From NCBI RefSeq assembly GCF_934371575.1, contig NZ_CAKRNY010000042.1:1-31657 (forward strand): a stretch of 31,657 bases of DNA, read 5' to 3'. This document shows positions 6,309-15,310 of the stretch, in pieces (position 1 is the first letter of the stretch; the number at the start of each line of letters is the position of its first letter). Below the pieces are notes generated by a model. It was not told where the DNA came from. It worked only from the letters and a program-made list of their open reading frames with translations, and did not search any database. The stretch comes from an uncultured Blautia sp. Its GTDB lineage: Bacteria; Bacillota; Clostridia; Lachnospirales; Lachnospiraceae. The translations under genes were made by a program, and so were the position numbers.

Positions 6309-7286
6309 ATGAAAGAAAGACATTTATTTACCCTCTTATCTGTGGAAGCGGCCGCCTGCGTCCTGTTCTGTATTTTACAGCGCAGCTTATCCGGTCTGTT
6401 TTCCACCTTGATCGCATTCCCTTTTGAACAGATCGGAGCTGGTCTGCGGGTTCTGTCACTGTCCGGGGCAGTAGGAAATGTGATCGCAATCATTTTATAC
6501 CTGCTGTTGGGACTTATCCCTGCTGGAATTTGGGGATTCCTGCACTGGCGCAAGAAATCAGAACCCCTGGATTTCATGCTTCTGGCTATCAGCGCTCTTC
6601 TTTTTGTAACCCTATATTACATGATCAATCCGGGACTTTTGTCCACAGGAGTGCCCGGCACTGGGAAATGGTCCCTGGGAAGTACTTTCTATTCCGTCCT
6701 TCTGGGATACCTGTTGATCCGCATTCTGCTTCATTATAAGAATGCAGGAACAGAGAAACTGCAAAAGGGACTCTGGTTCCTTCTTGGCACTGTGAACGTG
6801 GTACTGGTATACGGCATTTTCGGACAGGAGCTGGGAGGGCTGCTTCAGACTCTGGAGACAGTGCAGAAAGGAAATACAGGCATAGAGCTAAGCGATGGAT
6901 TTTTTACTTTTTCAAACCTTACGCCCACCTATGTTTTTCTGTTCCTCCACTTTGCAGTCCGTATTCTGCCTTATATACTGGATATTATAGTTGTTTTCCT
7001 GGCAAGAAGGCTTCTGACCGCAATGAAGGAAGATCTGTATCAGGAAGAGAGCATAAAACTGGCGGAAAAGCTTTCTCACTTTTGCGTGTGGACCTTAGCA
7101 TCCACTATTGGGTTGGATGCGGTATTTAATCTACTACAGTTGTTTTTCCAGAGTAGGCTTTGCCAGCTTGAGTATGTGGTGTCGGTCCCGGTATTTTCCC
7201 TGGCCTTTGTGCTGGCGGTGCTGTTGTTTGCAAGATATATCCGGGAAATGCAGAGGCTGAAAGAGGATAACGACCTGTTTATTTAA
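6309..7286 (+). CDS. DUF2975-like multi-pass membrane protein
   Basis: A 325-aa protein with about seven or eight hydrophobic segments spread over its length (for example near residues 6-28, 52-74, 90-108, 123-140, 153-172, 203-235, 288-310). Its end, LKEDNDLFI, matches the conserved tail of DUF2975 membrane proteins, which are typically followed by a YozG-like HTH gene exactly as here. It is longer than a minimal DUF2975 protein, with extra N-terminal membrane segments. AAGGAGG six bases before ATG 6309 fixes the start. Function of the family is unknown; it probably works in the envelope with the downstream lipoprotein. Confidence 0.7.
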   Translation: MKERHLFTLLSVEAAACVLFCILQRSLSGLFSTLIAFPFEQIGAGLRVLSLSGAVGNVIAIILYLLLGLIPAGIWGFLHWRKKSEPLDFMLLAISALLFVTLYYMINPGLLSTGVPGTGKWSLGSTFYSVLLGYLLIRILLHYKNAGTEKLQKGLWFLLGTVNVVLVYGIFGQELGGLLQTLETVQKGNTGIELSDGFFTFSNLTPTYVFLFLHFAVRILPYILDIIVVFLARRLLTAMKEDLYQEESIKLAEKLSHFCVWTLASTIGLDAVFNLLQLFFQSRLCQLEYVVSVPVFSLAFVLAVLLFARYIREMQRLKEDNDLFI

Positions 7287-7307
7287 TGAAATGAAAGGAA
7301 ATGATTT

Positions 7308-7538
7308 ATGGCAATAAAAGTATGCCTTGAAGACGTATTGAAGGAGCGGGGAATGACGTCCAAGGAATTGTGCAGTCTGGTAAATATCACAGAAGCCAAT
7401 CTTTCCGTCCTAAGAAGCGGAAAAGCCAAAGGCGTGCGGTTCCACACTATTAACCGGATCTGTTATTTCCTGCAATGCGATGTTGGGGATATTTTAAAAT
7501 TCGATGGAAATCTGGAGGAGGACGAAAATGAAGATTAG
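7308..7538 (+). CDS. YozG-like Cro/CI-family HTH regulator
   Basis: A 76-aa protein that is nearly all DNA-binding domain: helix-turn-helix around residues 14-40 (MTSKELCSLVNITEANLSVL), then RFHTINRICYFLQCDVGDIL, which closely follows the pattern of B. subtilis YozG. An acidic tail ends the protein. It follows the DUF2975-like gene by 21 bp with AAAGGA upstream, and its last codons overlap the lipoprotein start. It likely binds the paired operator at 6150-6210 and represses its own operon. Confidence 0.85.
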   Translation: MAIKVCLEDVLKERGMTSKELCSLVNITEANLSVLRSGKAKGVRFHTINRICYFLQCDVGDILKFDGNLEEDENED

Positions 7539-8505
7539 GAAATATCTGTTAAAAAGTTTGCTTGGATTTTCGGTTGTTTTCATGGCCTTCACAGCCAGTG
7601 GCTGTACTCTTGCAGTCCCAGAAGCTGGCATAGATGGAAACGGTGACCGGCTGATCGGCGCTTTTATCACATCCGAATATCTGGACCTATATGATATGGA
7701 AGGCTATCTGAACGACCATGCAGCCTCACTTATGAACAGCAGCAGTATCACCATAGGGAACGACAGCCGTTATGAGGGGAAACTTGTGGCAACTGTGGAT
7801 AAAGAAAGTGCCCAGTCTTCTTCTGAGTGGAAAATTTCTTTTGGAGACATAAAAGGAGAATACATTTTAATGCCAGTGACCGAAGATCAGGATGGGAATA
7901 CATCTGTAGGAAATCTTTGCTCCGACGGAGTAGGAGATCCATATCTGGACTACAATGTTACTGATGATGGAGAAACACAGGAAATCAGTGCCACTGTTTA
8001 CCAGGTCTCTGGCAAGTCAGAACACACCCAGTATGTAAATCCGGTTTTCCAGAAAGAAAACGGGGAAATTTATGCCATGGCTGGAAACGGCTATTCCAAC
8101 GGTGTGGGCGGCTCAGAAGGAAACACTATGGCAGCTACCCTTTCCGGTGAAACTACTACAGTAGAAAATGGAAAGACCAAGACAGAAGGCTGTAAAGTGA
8201 CGGTTCAGTTTGCCACTATGTACAAGCCAGTGCAGACCGTCATTTACCAGATGAGCGAGACAAATCAGGTCTTGAAGCAGAACGCCTACGAACCATCCCA
8301 GGTGCCGGACACTTTGAAAGTGGAAACTGGAACAGCTTATATTCTGGAGGAAAACAGAAAGGAAGACCCCTCCGGCAATACAGTAACCACCAGGACGATC
8401 CTGGACCTGAATTCATCAGAGGACGAGGAAGGCAAGTATCTGGAAGCCTGGTATCCTATGGATGACGGACTGATCGGTAAAAAAGACGTGGAGATTAAAT
8501 ATTGA
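7528..8505 (+). CDS. Lipoprotein of unknown function
   Basis: A 325-aa exported lipoprotein: basic N-terminus (MKIRKYLLK), hydrophobic core and the lipobox TASGC with the modifiable cysteine at residue 26. The mature part begins with DRLIGAFITSEYLDLYDMEG, a segment I recall from a family of uncharacterised Firmicute lipoproteins. The rest is beta-rich, polar and low in cysteine, with no enzyme motif recognised. Start at 7528 has GGAGGAGGA just upstream and overlaps the HTH gene by 11 bp, so expression is coupled to the regulator. The trio suggests an envelope-facing module controlled by its own regulator. No T-rich terminator is obvious after it. Confidence 0.8.
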   Translation: MKIRKYLLKSLLGFSVVFMAFTASGCTLAVPEAGIDGNGDRLIGAFITSEYLDLYDMEGYLNDHAASLMNSSSITIGNDSRYEGKLVATVDKESAQSSSEWKISFGDIKGEYILMPVTEDQDGNTSVGNLCSDGVGDPYLDYNVTDDGETQEISATVYQVSGKSEHTQYVNPVFQKENGEIYAMAGNGYSNGVGGSEGNTMAATLSGETTTVENGKTKTEGCKVTVQFATMYKPVQTVIYQMSETNQVLKQNAYEPSQVPDTLKVETGTAYILEENRKEDPSGNTVTTRTILDLNSSEDEEGKYLEAWYPMDDGLIGKKDVEIKY

Positions 8506-8676
8506 TATAAGACAAAACTATAGTCAGATATTATTTATCTGTATTATACGGGAAACTCCAGGACTGGTATTATATTGGTGAAAATAAATCGCAGTTAATT
8601 GATAGGAATAACGGAGATAAAACGGATGAAACTCAATCCCAAACAATAAAAAGTAATAAAGAATAATAAAAAACAA
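8506..8676. other. AT-rich intergenic stretch
   Basis: Between the lipoprotein stop and the promoter at 8677. It contains only a seven-codon frame at 8625 (MKLNPKQ) behind a weak purine run. No gene, convincing hairpin terminator or repeat was seen. Confidence 0.5.
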
Positions 8677-8705
8677 TTGACAATACTACAACACTTTGCT
8701 ATACT
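8677..8705 (+). promoter_or_regulatory. Promoter of the peptide transporter cluster
   Basis: TTGACA (8677-8682), 17-bp spacer, TATACT (8700-8705). The expected start near 8711 places the structured leader element at the very 5' end of the transcript, about 175 nt ahead of the binding-protein gene. Confidence 0.85.
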
Positions 8706-8730
8706 AAAATTACCAAAAAGAGGCGAGCAA

Positions 8731-8806
8731 AGAGAACATTTTTTATTTATGCAAAGGCGCATGAAACTACATCGTGACTAAGTTGCAGAATAGAAAATGT
8801 TTTTTT
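8731..8806 (+). ncRNA. Structured leader RNA, copy 1, ending in a terminator-like stem
   Basis: The left arm 8735-8748 (AACATTTTTTATTT) pairs with the right arm 8788-8801 (GAATAGAAAATGTT) over 14 positions including two G-U pairs, directly followed by a U-run to 8806. The 39-nt loop holds further local pairing, such as ATGC/GCAT at 8749-8764. It sits between promoter and gene, so if it terminates it must do so conditionally or partially. A second copy with a compensatory change lies at 15311-15385. It does not match a riboswitch class I know. Confidence 0.65.
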
Positions 8807-8888
8807 ACTATAAAGCTCCATTTAAACTCTGAACGGCAAAGGCTTACTACCGTACCTTATACAGGACGGATAAGAAAGGAGAAAAACT

Positions 8889-10481
8889 ATGAAAATGATG
8901 AAAGCAGCAGTAGCACTTGGCATGGCACTTACCATGACCGTAACAGGCGCATCAGCAGTATTCGCAGAGGGCGAGACACTCAGCGTTGCTACCGATTTCG
9001 AGATCAAGACACTTGTACCGTGGGCTGCATCCGAGGAGAATGCATTCCTTGTACTGAATCAGGCAGAAGAGGGACTGTTCCGTATGGACGAGAACAACCA
9101 GCCTCAGCCGGCTCTTTGCGATACTTATGAGGTATCCGATGACAAGCTTACATACACATTCCACTTAAGAGATGGAATCCAGTGGAGCAATGGTGAGCCT
9201 GTGACAGCATCTGATTTCGTTTATGCATGGCTGAAACAGATGAGTGCAGACGCAACAAACGGCTACAGCTTCATTATGACAGACTATATTGTGAATGGTC
9301 AGGAGTATAATGAGGGAAGCGTTGAGGCTTCTGAGGTTGGAGTGAAAGCAGTTGATGACCAGACACTGGAAGTTCAGCTGAAGAGCCCGACACCATATTT
9401 CCTGAACCTTACTACCATGGATATGTTCTTCCCGGTTAACGAAGCATTCTGCGAAGAGCAGGGCACAAACTTTGCACTTTCTCCAGATAGCATGCTTTAC
9501 TGCGGACCGTACGTGATCACAGATTATGATCCGGCAGTAGGTGTTACCTTTGCCAAGAACGATAACTACTGGGATAAGGACAATGTAGCAATTGAAGATG
9601 CGCAGGTTCGTGTAATTAAAGATGCAGCTGCAGCTTTAAGCGCATATCAGGCTGGTGAGCTTTCCCAGGTTAAGCTTGATTCTGCTAACGTAGCAGCATA
9701 CAAGGATGATCCTGAGTTCTCCCAGGAGATTGACTTCCGTACAAGCTATGTACAGTTCAACCTTACAGATGACGTAATGAGCAATGTAAACATGAGAAAA
9801 GCTATTTCTCTTGCTATGAACAGAAGCGCTCTTACAGATAACATTCTTGCTGATGGTTCTGCACCAGGATTTGGTCTTGTAGCAGACGGCATGAGCGGTG
9901 ATGGAGAGAAGACATTCCGTGAACTGAACGGAGATGTTTCCCCATATGATCCGGAGCAGGCAAAAGAATACTATGACAAAGCTGTTGAAGAGCTTGGAAG
10001 TGCACCTTCAGAGGTTACTCTTCTTGTAGCTGATGATTCTGTATCCAAATCCGTTGCAACATTTATTCAGAGTGAGCTTATTACTACACTTGGACTGAAC
10101 GTGGTAATCGACACCAAGACTGTACAGGGACGTGGAGAGCTGATGGATGCCAACAACTATCAGTTTGCTGTAACTGCATGGGGCGCTGACTATGATGATG
10201 CTATGACATACCTTGACCTGTGGACAAATGGAACTCCATACCGTGGAAATTACAACAATGATGATTACAATGCACTGATTTCTGATGCTAAGACTCAGAC
10301 AGATGATGCAGTTCGTCTTGATGATATGCTGAAAGCTGAGAAGAAGCTTGTTGAGGAAGATGCAGTTGTTTCTCCTGTATACCACAGAGGATCTGCAGTT
10401 CTGACAAAATCCAATGTAAAGAATCTGATCAGCCATCCAATCGGTGTTCCGCTTGAGTTCAAATACGCATCCTTCGAATAA
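8889..10481 (+). CDS. Peptide ABC transporter substrate-binding protein (family 5, OppA/DppA-like)
   Basis: A 530-aa exported solute-binding protein that would capture peptides for the OppBCDF transporter encoded next. Family 5 features: WSNGEPVTASDFVYAWLKQM (about residue 100), YWDKDNVAIEDAQVRVI, MRKAISLAMNRSAL (about 305) and a C-terminal AVLTKSNVKNL. The signal peptide ends ASAVFA with cleavage expected after residue 26, and there is no lipobox cysteine, unusual for a Gram-positive binding protein. GAAAGGAG precedes ATG 8889. Codons are those of a highly expressed gene. A terminator directly downstream (10521-10567) would make this gene more abundant than the permeases. Substrate is unknown. 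Confidence 0.92.
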   Translation: MKMMKAAVALGMALTMTVTGASAVFAEGETLSVATDFEIKTLVPWAASEENAFLVLNQAEEGLFRMDENNQPQPALCDTYEVSDDKLTYTFHLRDGIQWSNGEPVTASDFVYAWLKQMSADATNGYSFIMTDYIVNGQEYNEGSVEASEVGVKAVDDQTLEVQLKSPTPYFLNLTTMDMFFPVNEAFCEEQGTNFALSPDSMLYCGPYVITDYDPAVGVTFAKNDNYWDKDNVAIEDAQVRVIKDAAAALSAYQAGELSQVKLDSANVAAYKDDPEFSQEIDFRTSYVQFNLTDDVMSNVNMRKAISLAMNRSALTDNILADGSAPGFGLVADGMSGDGEKTFRELNGDVSPYDPEQAKEYYDKAVEELGSAPSEVTLLVADDSVSKSVATFIQSELITTLGLNVVIDTKTVQGRGELMDANNYQFAVTAWGADYDDAMTYLDLWTNGTPYRGNYNNDDYNALISDAKTQTDDAVRLDDMLKAEKKLVEEDAVVSPVYHRGSAVLTKSNVKNLISHPIGVPLEFKYASFE

Positions 10482-10520
10482 TTGGCGAAATAAGTAAAAT
10501 TCCTTAAGGAATAAGTAACG

Positions 10521-10567
10521 GACCGTATACAGCAGTGGCTTACACAGCCGGTATACGGTCTGTTTTT
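10521..10567 (+). terminator. Terminator between binding protein and permease genes
   Basis: GACCGTATAC (10521-10530) pairs with GTATACGGTC (10551-10560), with an inner GGCT/AGCC stem, followed by TGTTTTT. It probably lets only part of transcription through into oppB. A perfect 14-bp palindrome, ATTCCTTAAGGAAT (10499-10512), lies just upstream. Confidence 0.8.
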
Positions 10568-10589
10568 AACAGAAAGAAAAGGTGATGTC

Positions 10590-11528
10590 ATGCTGAAATA
10601 TGTTTTAAAGCGATTAGGGTACATTCTGGTTACCTTGTGGGTAATCGTGACCTGTACCTTTTTCATGATGAAAAATCTTCCTGGTACACCTTTTGATGCT
10701 GAGCGTTTTAGTATTATGACACCTCAGCAGCAGGAACGAGTGCTGGAAATGTATGGATTAAATGATTCTCTTCCGATGCAGTATGTGAAATATATTAAGA
10801 ACATGCTGCAGGGAGATTTGGGTACTTCTTTTACTTATGTAAACCAGGATGTTACCAAGGTTATTACAGGTCGTCTTGGACCGTCTGCTCTGATCGGTAT
10901 CCAGGCAGTACTGATCGGACTTGCAATCGGATTGATTCTTGGAATCCTGGCTGCCTGGAAGCACAATAGCGGAATTGATTATTTTACCATGATACTGGCC
11001 GTGCTTGGTGTCTCGGTGCCGAACTTCGTCGCTGCAGCACTTTTACAGTATTATATTGGTTTGAAGTGGGGCGTTCTCCCGGTTGGATTCTGGACCGGCT
11101 GGAATTGTTCCGTACTGCCGTCCATTGCGCTTTCATTCAGTGCAACAGCCATGGTTGCCCGTTTTATGCGTACTGAAATGCTGGATGTACTGGATCAGGA
11201 TTATATTATAACAGCCAGAGCGAAAGGCCTCAGCCAGATGAAGGTTCTGATGCGCCATGCAGTCCGTAACTCCATCCTTCCGGTTGTTACAATTTTAGGA
11301 CCTATCGTAGTAAACCTTATGACAGGATCCCTTGCTGTTGAGAATATCTTCAGTATTCCCGGAATCGGAAGCCTTTTCGTAGACTGTATCAAAGCCAATG
11401 ACTATCCGGTAATCATGGGTATTACCATTTTCTATGCAGCATTTTATATGCTGATCGTACTGCTTGTTGACCTGGCTTATTCTCTTATCGACCCGAGAAT
11501 TCGTCTTGCCAAAGGAAAGGAGAGCTGA
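10590..11528 (+). CDS. oppB: Peptide ABC transporter permease (OppB-like)
   Basis: A 312-aa inner-membrane permease subunit. It begins MLKYVLKRLGYILVTLWVIV, the first membrane segment typical of OppB/DppB, followed by a PGTPFD extracytoplasmic loop, five further hydrophobic segments and the cytoplasmic EAA-type loop ARAKGLSQMKVLMRHAVRNS (about residues 209-228) that docks the ATPases. The end, LVDLAYSLIDPRIR, is the standard family C-terminus. A GAAAAGGTGATG run precedes ATG 10590. Two bases separate it from oppC. Confidence 0.93.
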   Translation: MLKYVLKRLGYILVTLWVIVTCTFFMMKNLPGTPFDAERFSIMTPQQQERVLEMYGLNDSLPMQYVKYIKNMLQGDLGTSFTYVNQDVTKVITGRLGPSALIGIQAVLIGLAIGLILGILAAWKHNSGIDYFTMILAVLGVSVPNFVAAALLQYYIGLKWGVLPVGFWTGWNCSVLPSIALSFSATAMVARFMRTEMLDVLDQDYIITARAKGLSQMKVLMRHAVRNSILPVVTILGPIVVNLMTGSLAVENIFSIPGIGSLFVDCIKANDYPVIMGITIFYAAFYMLIVLLVDLAYSLIDPRIRLAKGKES

Positions 11529-11530
11529 TC

Positions 11531-12454
11531 GTGGACAAATCAAAAATTGACCGCAGCATGTATCAGAAAGCGAAGGTAGAAGCCTCTGAAAAAGAGCACA
11601 TCGCAGCTCCTGCTTCCACTATGCTGGCAGATGCATGGATCCGTCTGAAAAAAAACAAGGCAGCAGTTGTAGCATTATTTATTCTGATCGGAATTATCCT
11701 GCTTGCCATTTTTGCACCGATCTTCAGTAAATATTCATTCAGAGACACAGATTACAACAATGTATACGGACTTCCAAGCGCAGCACACATCTTTGGTGCC
11801 GACCAGTTTGGACGTGATCTGTGGGTACGTACCTGGATGGGAACCAGAATCTCTCTTATGATCGCACTTGTAGCTGCAATCCTTGATTTGGTTGTAGGTG
11901 TTCTTTACGGCGCTGTTTCCGCTCTTTTCGGTGGAAAAGTAGACGCTATTATGCAGCGTATCATTGAGGTACTGGTTGGTATTCCAAGCCTTATTATTGT
12001 AATTCTGTTCCTGATGGCATTCCCGGCAGGAGTAGGAACGATCATCGCCGCCCTTTCCATTACCGGATGGGTAAATATGGCAAGACTGGTCCGCGCCGAG
12101 ATCCTCAAACTGAAAAATCAGGAATTCGTACTTGCTTCCCAGGTACTTGGAACCAGCAAGTTTAACATTATTTTGAAAGATCTGATTCCGAACACAGTCA
12201 GCGTTATTGTAATCAACGTTATGTTCACAATTCCAAGCGCTATTTTCACAGAGGCATTCTTAAGCTTTATCGGTATTGGTCTGGCTGAGCCGCAGGCATC
12301 ACTTGGTGTATTGATCAACGGTGGTTATCAGGTACTGCGTATGTATCCACACGTACTGATTTTCCCGGCTATCGTTATCGTACTGATTATGGTATGCTTC
12401 AGTATTCTGGGCGACGGTCTTCGTGACGCCCTTGATCCGCAGATGAGAAAGTAG
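11531..12454 (+). CDS. oppC: Peptide ABC transporter permease (OppC-like)
   Basis: A 307-aa second permease subunit that pairs with OppB. Family features: N-terminal cytoplasmic tail then WIRLKKNKAAVVALFILI (first membrane segment), HIFGADQFGRDLWVRTWMGT (about residues 90-109), EAA loop LASQVLGTSKFNIILKDLIPN and the end LGDGLRDALDPQMRK. The start is a GTG two bases after the oppB stop, with AAAGGAGAG upstream inside oppB, so translation is coupled. In-frame ATG codons occur only later, inside the conserved part. Confidence 0.93.
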   Translation: MDKSKIDRSMYQKAKVEASEKEHIAAPASTMLADAWIRLKKNKAAVVALFILIGIILLAIFAPIFSKYSFRDTDYNNVYGLPSAAHIFGADQFGRDLWVRTWMGTRISLMIALVAAILDLVVGVLYGAVSALFGGKVDAIMQRIIEVLVGIPSLIIVILFLMAFPAGVGTIIAALSITGWVNMARLVRAEILKLKNQEFVLASQVLGTSKFNIILKDLIPNTVSVIVINVMFTIPSAIFTEAFLSFIGIGLAEPQASLGVLINGGYQVLRMYPHVLIFPAIVIVLIMVCFSILGDGLRDALDPQMRK

Positions 12455-12462
12455 GTACAGCT

Positions 12463-13461
12463 ATGGGAAAAATATTAGAAGTAAAGAATCTTACGGTCCA
12501 CATTAAGACGCACAAGGGAATTGTACAGGCTGTGCGCGGCGTGGATTTTTACCTGAATGAGCAGGAGACACTTGCTGTAGTTGGAGAGTCCGGCTCCGGA
12601 AAATCCATTACCATGAAAGGTGTTATGGGAATCCTTCCCAAGAACGGAAAAGTAGTAGAGGGAAGTGTTATGTTCCAGGGAAACGACCTGACCAAATATA
12701 CAGAGCGTCAGATGCAGCAGGTCAGAGGAAGCGAGATCGCCATGATCTTCCAGGATCCTATGACCTCCCTGAACCCGACTATGAAGGTTGGAAAACAGAT
12801 TGAGGAAATGCTGAAAGAGCATCGCAAGGATATGAGCAAGGCTGACAGAAAGGCAAGAGCAATCGAGCTTCTTTCCCTGGTTGGAATTTCCAATCCGGAG
12901 GCACGTTACGATCAGTATCCGCATCAGTTATCCGGTGGTATGAGACAGCGTGTGGTAATCGCGATTGCACTTGCATGCGATCCCAAGGTACTGATTGCAG
13001 ATGAGCCGACCACAGCTCTTGATGTAACGATCCAGGCTCAGATTCTGGATCTTATGCGTGATCTTCAGAAAAAAATCAAAACATCCATTATCATTATTAC
13101 ACATAACCTTGGAGTTGTGGCCAATATTGCAGACCGTGTTGCTGTTATGTATGGCGGCAAGCTGGTTGAGACAGGCGATGTTGCAGATATTTTCCATAAT
13201 CCATGCCATGAATATACAAAGGGTCTTCTCCGCTCCATTCCAAAGGCACATGAGAAAGGCGGCGAGCTCCAGGCAATTCCGGGAACACCTCCGGATCTGA
13301 TGGATCCGCCAAAGGGATGTCCTTTTGCAGCAAGATGTCAGGAGACCATGATCGTCTGCCAGAATTATATGCCGGATTATACCGATTGCGGCAGGAATCA
13401 TAAGTCAGCATGCTGGATGCTGGATGAAATGGCACAGGAGGTAAACGCTGATGAAAAATGA
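12463..13461 (+). CDS. oppD: Peptide ABC transporter ATP-binding protein (OppD-like)
   Basis: A 332-aa ATPase that powers peptide import. Walker A GESGSGKS (about residues 45-52), signature LSGGMRQR, Walker [13 protein letters not shown], switch histidine in ITHNLG. The C-terminal oligopeptide/dipeptide extension has the cysteine-rich motif CPFAARC...C...C...C that in some relatives binds an iron-sulfur cluster. Its end overlaps oppF by 11 bp. The upstream ribosome binding site (GTAGGTACAGCT) is modest, consistent with coupling to oppC. Confidence 0.94.
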   Translation: MGKILEVKNLTVHIKTHKGIVQAVRGVDFYLNEQETLAVVGESGSGKSITMKGVMGILPKNGKVVEGSVMFQGNDLTKYTERQMQQVRGSEIAMIFQDPMTSLNPTMKVGKQIEEMLKEHRKDMSKADRKARAIELLSLVGISNPEARYDQYPHQLSGGMRQRVVIAIALACDPKVLIADEPTTALDVTIQAQILDLMRDLQKKIKTSIIIITHNLGVVANIADRVAVMYGGKLVETGDVADIFHNPCHEYTKGLLRSIPKAHEKGGELQAIPGTPPDLMDPPKGCPFAARCQETMIVCQNYMPDYTDCGRNHKSACWMLDEMAQEVNADEK

Positions 13462-14428
13462 TGACAAGCAGGTACTTCTTGACGTTAAGAACCTGAAGAA
13501 ATACTTTAATGTTGGAAACAAAAAAATCCTGAAGGCGGTAGACGATATCTCCCTTCAGATTTATAAGGGTGAGACTCTTGGTCTTGTTGGTGAGTCCGGC
13601 TGCGGTAAATCTACCTTTGGACGAACAGTTATCCATCTGTACGATCCTACTGAGGGAACTGTAACCTTCGATGGAACTAAGATCAGCAGTAATATGGATG
13701 CGAAGCAAAGACATGAGCTTTGCAGAAGAATGCAGATGATTTTCCAGGATCCATATGCGTCTCTGAATCCAAGAAGAAAAATTCTGGACATTGTGGCAGA
13801 AGGAATTGATGCCCATGGACTTGCTGCAAATAAGAAAGAACGTAATGAAAAAGTTATCCAGCTTCTTGAGACCGTAGGTCTTCAGGCTGAGCATGCAGAC
13901 AGATTCCCTCATGAGTTTTCCGGCGGTCAGCGTCAGCGTGTGGGTATTGCCCGTGCTCTTGCAGTAAATCCGGACTTTATTGTCTGTGATGAGCCTATTT
14001 CCGCTCTGGATGTTTCCATTCAGGCACAGGTCATCAACCTTCTGGAACAGCTTCAGAGAGAACGTGGACTGACTTACCTGTTTATTGCCCATGATCTTTC
14101 TATGGTTAAGCATATCAGTGACCGTATTGGTGTTATGTATCTTGGCTCTCTTGTTGAGCTTGCAGATAGCGAGGAACTTTTCGAGAATCCAATGCATCCG
14201 TATACAAAGGCTCTTCTTTCCGCGATTCCGATTCCGGATCCGGATATCGAGAAGAACCGTCAGAGAATTATGCTGGAGGGTACACTTCCGAATCCAATCG
14301 AGTTGGGAGAGGAATGTAAATTCTGCAGCCGCTGTCAGGTATGCACGGACAGCTGCCATAAGAGTCAGCCAAAGCTTGTTGAGGTAAAACCAGGACATTT
14401 TGTTGCATGTAGTCAGTGTACAAAGTGA
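13451..14428 (+). CDS. oppF: Peptide ABC transporter ATP-binding protein (OppF-like)
   Basis: A 325-aa second ATPase, partner of OppD. Walker [10 protein letters not shown], signature [15 protein letters not shown], Walker [13 protein letters not shown] and [14 protein letters not shown] are all present, followed by the C-terminal extension with a cysteine cluster (CKFCSRC...C...C, then CSQC at the very end). AGGAGG before ATG 13451 lies inside oppD. The presence of two different ATPases and two permeases makes this a complete Opp-type importer. Confidence 0.94.
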   Translation: MKNDDKQVLLDVKNLKKYFNVGNKKILKAVDDISLQIYKGETLGLVGESGCGKSTFGRTVIHLYDPTEGTVTFDGTKISSNMDAKQRHELCRRMQMIFQDPYASLNPRRKILDIVAEGIDAHGLAANKKERNEKVIQLLETVGLQAEHADRFPHEFSGGQRQRVGIARALAVNPDFIVCDEPISALDVSIQAQVINLLEQLQRERGLTYLFIAHDLSMVKHISDRIGVMYLGSLVELADSEELFENPMHPYTKALLSAIPIPDPDIEKNRQRIMLEGTLPNPIELGEECKFCSRCQVCTDSCHKSQPKLVEVKPGHFVACSQCTK

Positions 14429-14443
14429 TCTTTGGCAGGAAAC

Positions 14444-14461
14444 TTCTGGTTTAAACCGGAA
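14444..14461. promoter_or_regulatory. Palindrome upstream of the DeoR gene, possible operator
   Basis: TTCTGGTTTAAACCGGAA is an 18-bp palindrome with a single mismatched pair. It has no separate loop and no U-run, which fits a DNA operator better than a terminator. It lies 38 bp before the DeoR-family start and may be its own binding site. No second copy was found at the promoter at 8677 or in front of cutC. Confidence 0.4.
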
Positions 14462-14499
14462 AAGATGATTAAGGCAGCGAAAAAACAGGAGGAAGAAGG

Positions 14500-15261
14500 A
14501 TGTTTATAGAAGAAAGGCAGCAGGCCATCGAAAAAGTCCTTCGGGAGCAGGGGAAAGTCCGTGTCCGAGAACTGAGTGAAATATTTCAGGTGACAGAGGA
14601 CTGCATCCGTAAAGATCTGAAAACTCTTGAAAATGCCGGCAAACTTAAAAGAACTTACGGTGGTGCAATTCTTTCCCAGGATTACCCGCTGGAAAGAGAT
14701 GTTATCGACAGAAGAAATTATCATGTAGACAGGAAAAAGGTAATCGCAGCCAAGGCTATGACCTTAATTAAGGAAAGGGAAGCTATTTTCCTTGACATTT
14801 CCACTACGAATATAGAGCTTGCCAAGCAGCTGGCGAAATCGGAAATGCAGCTTACGGTAGTAAGCAACATGATTGATATTCTTCAGCTGCTTGCAGCAAA
14901 TCCCAGAATTACAGCAATCGGAACCGGAGGAATCATGTATCCCACAGTAAATGGTTTCCTTGGATGCGCAGCGATTCAGGTGATCCGGAAGTACAGCTTC
15001 GACAGAGCCTTTATTGGAAGCTGCGGAATTGACATGATGGATCGTACTGTTACCACTCTTGGCGTGGAGGACGGTCTGACAAAGAAGGCTGCGATTGAGA
15101 GCAGCAGACATAAGTATGCTGTAATGGAGCGGGAAAAATTTTATTTTAATGAATCATATAAATTCACACAGCTTGACGAACTGGACGGAATCATTACAGA
15201 TGAATTTCCGGATCAGTCCGTTCAGGATATGCTGGATTCTCTTGGGGTCACATTATATTAA
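14500..15261 (+). CDS. DeoR-family transcriptional regulator
   Basis: A 253-aa repressor-type protein: N-terminal winged HTH (residues 1-58, with RVRELSEIFQVTEDCIRKDL and the family mark LKRTYGGA) and a C-terminal DeoRC effector domain (about 75-235, with AIGTGGIM and FIGSCGID). Members usually respond to phosphorylated sugars or related metabolites, so its effector may be a sugar phosphate released from the imported substrate. AGGAGG before ATG 14500 fixes the start. It sits between the transporter and the enzyme genes, so it is the natural local regulator of both. The effector is unknown. Confidence 0.9.
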   Translation: MFIEERQQAIEKVLREQGKVRVRELSEIFQVTEDCIRKDLKTLENAGKLKRTYGGAILSQDYPLERDVIDRRNYHVDRKKVIAAKAMTLIKEREAIFLDISTTNIELAKQLAKSEMQLTVVSNMIDILQLLAANPRITAIGTGGIMYPTVNGFLGCAAIQVIRKYSFDRAFIGSCGIDMMDRTVTTLGVEDGLTKKAAIESSRHKYAVMEREKFYFNESYKFTQLDELDGIITDEFPDQSVQDMLDSLGVTLY

Positions 15262-15310
15262 ATGATACAGTGCAAAAATAATCTGCATTTAATCATAATA
15301 CATCAAAGGT

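Noticed and set aside
8731..8806. The leader element as a T-box or a known riboswitch
   Set aside because: It lacks the AGGGUGGNACCGCG T-box sequence and the conserved cores of riboswitches I can recall, so it is left unassigned.
8774..9130. A 118-codon plus-strand frame starting inside the leader RNA
   Set aside because: It overlaps the binding-protein gene in another frame, has low-complexity basic sequence and no binding site.
13145..14398. A 417-codon open frame on the minus strand
   Set aside because: It lies opposite oppD and oppF, whose motifs are complete; the antisense frame is open because of codon bias, has no ribosome binding site context and gives no recognisable protein.
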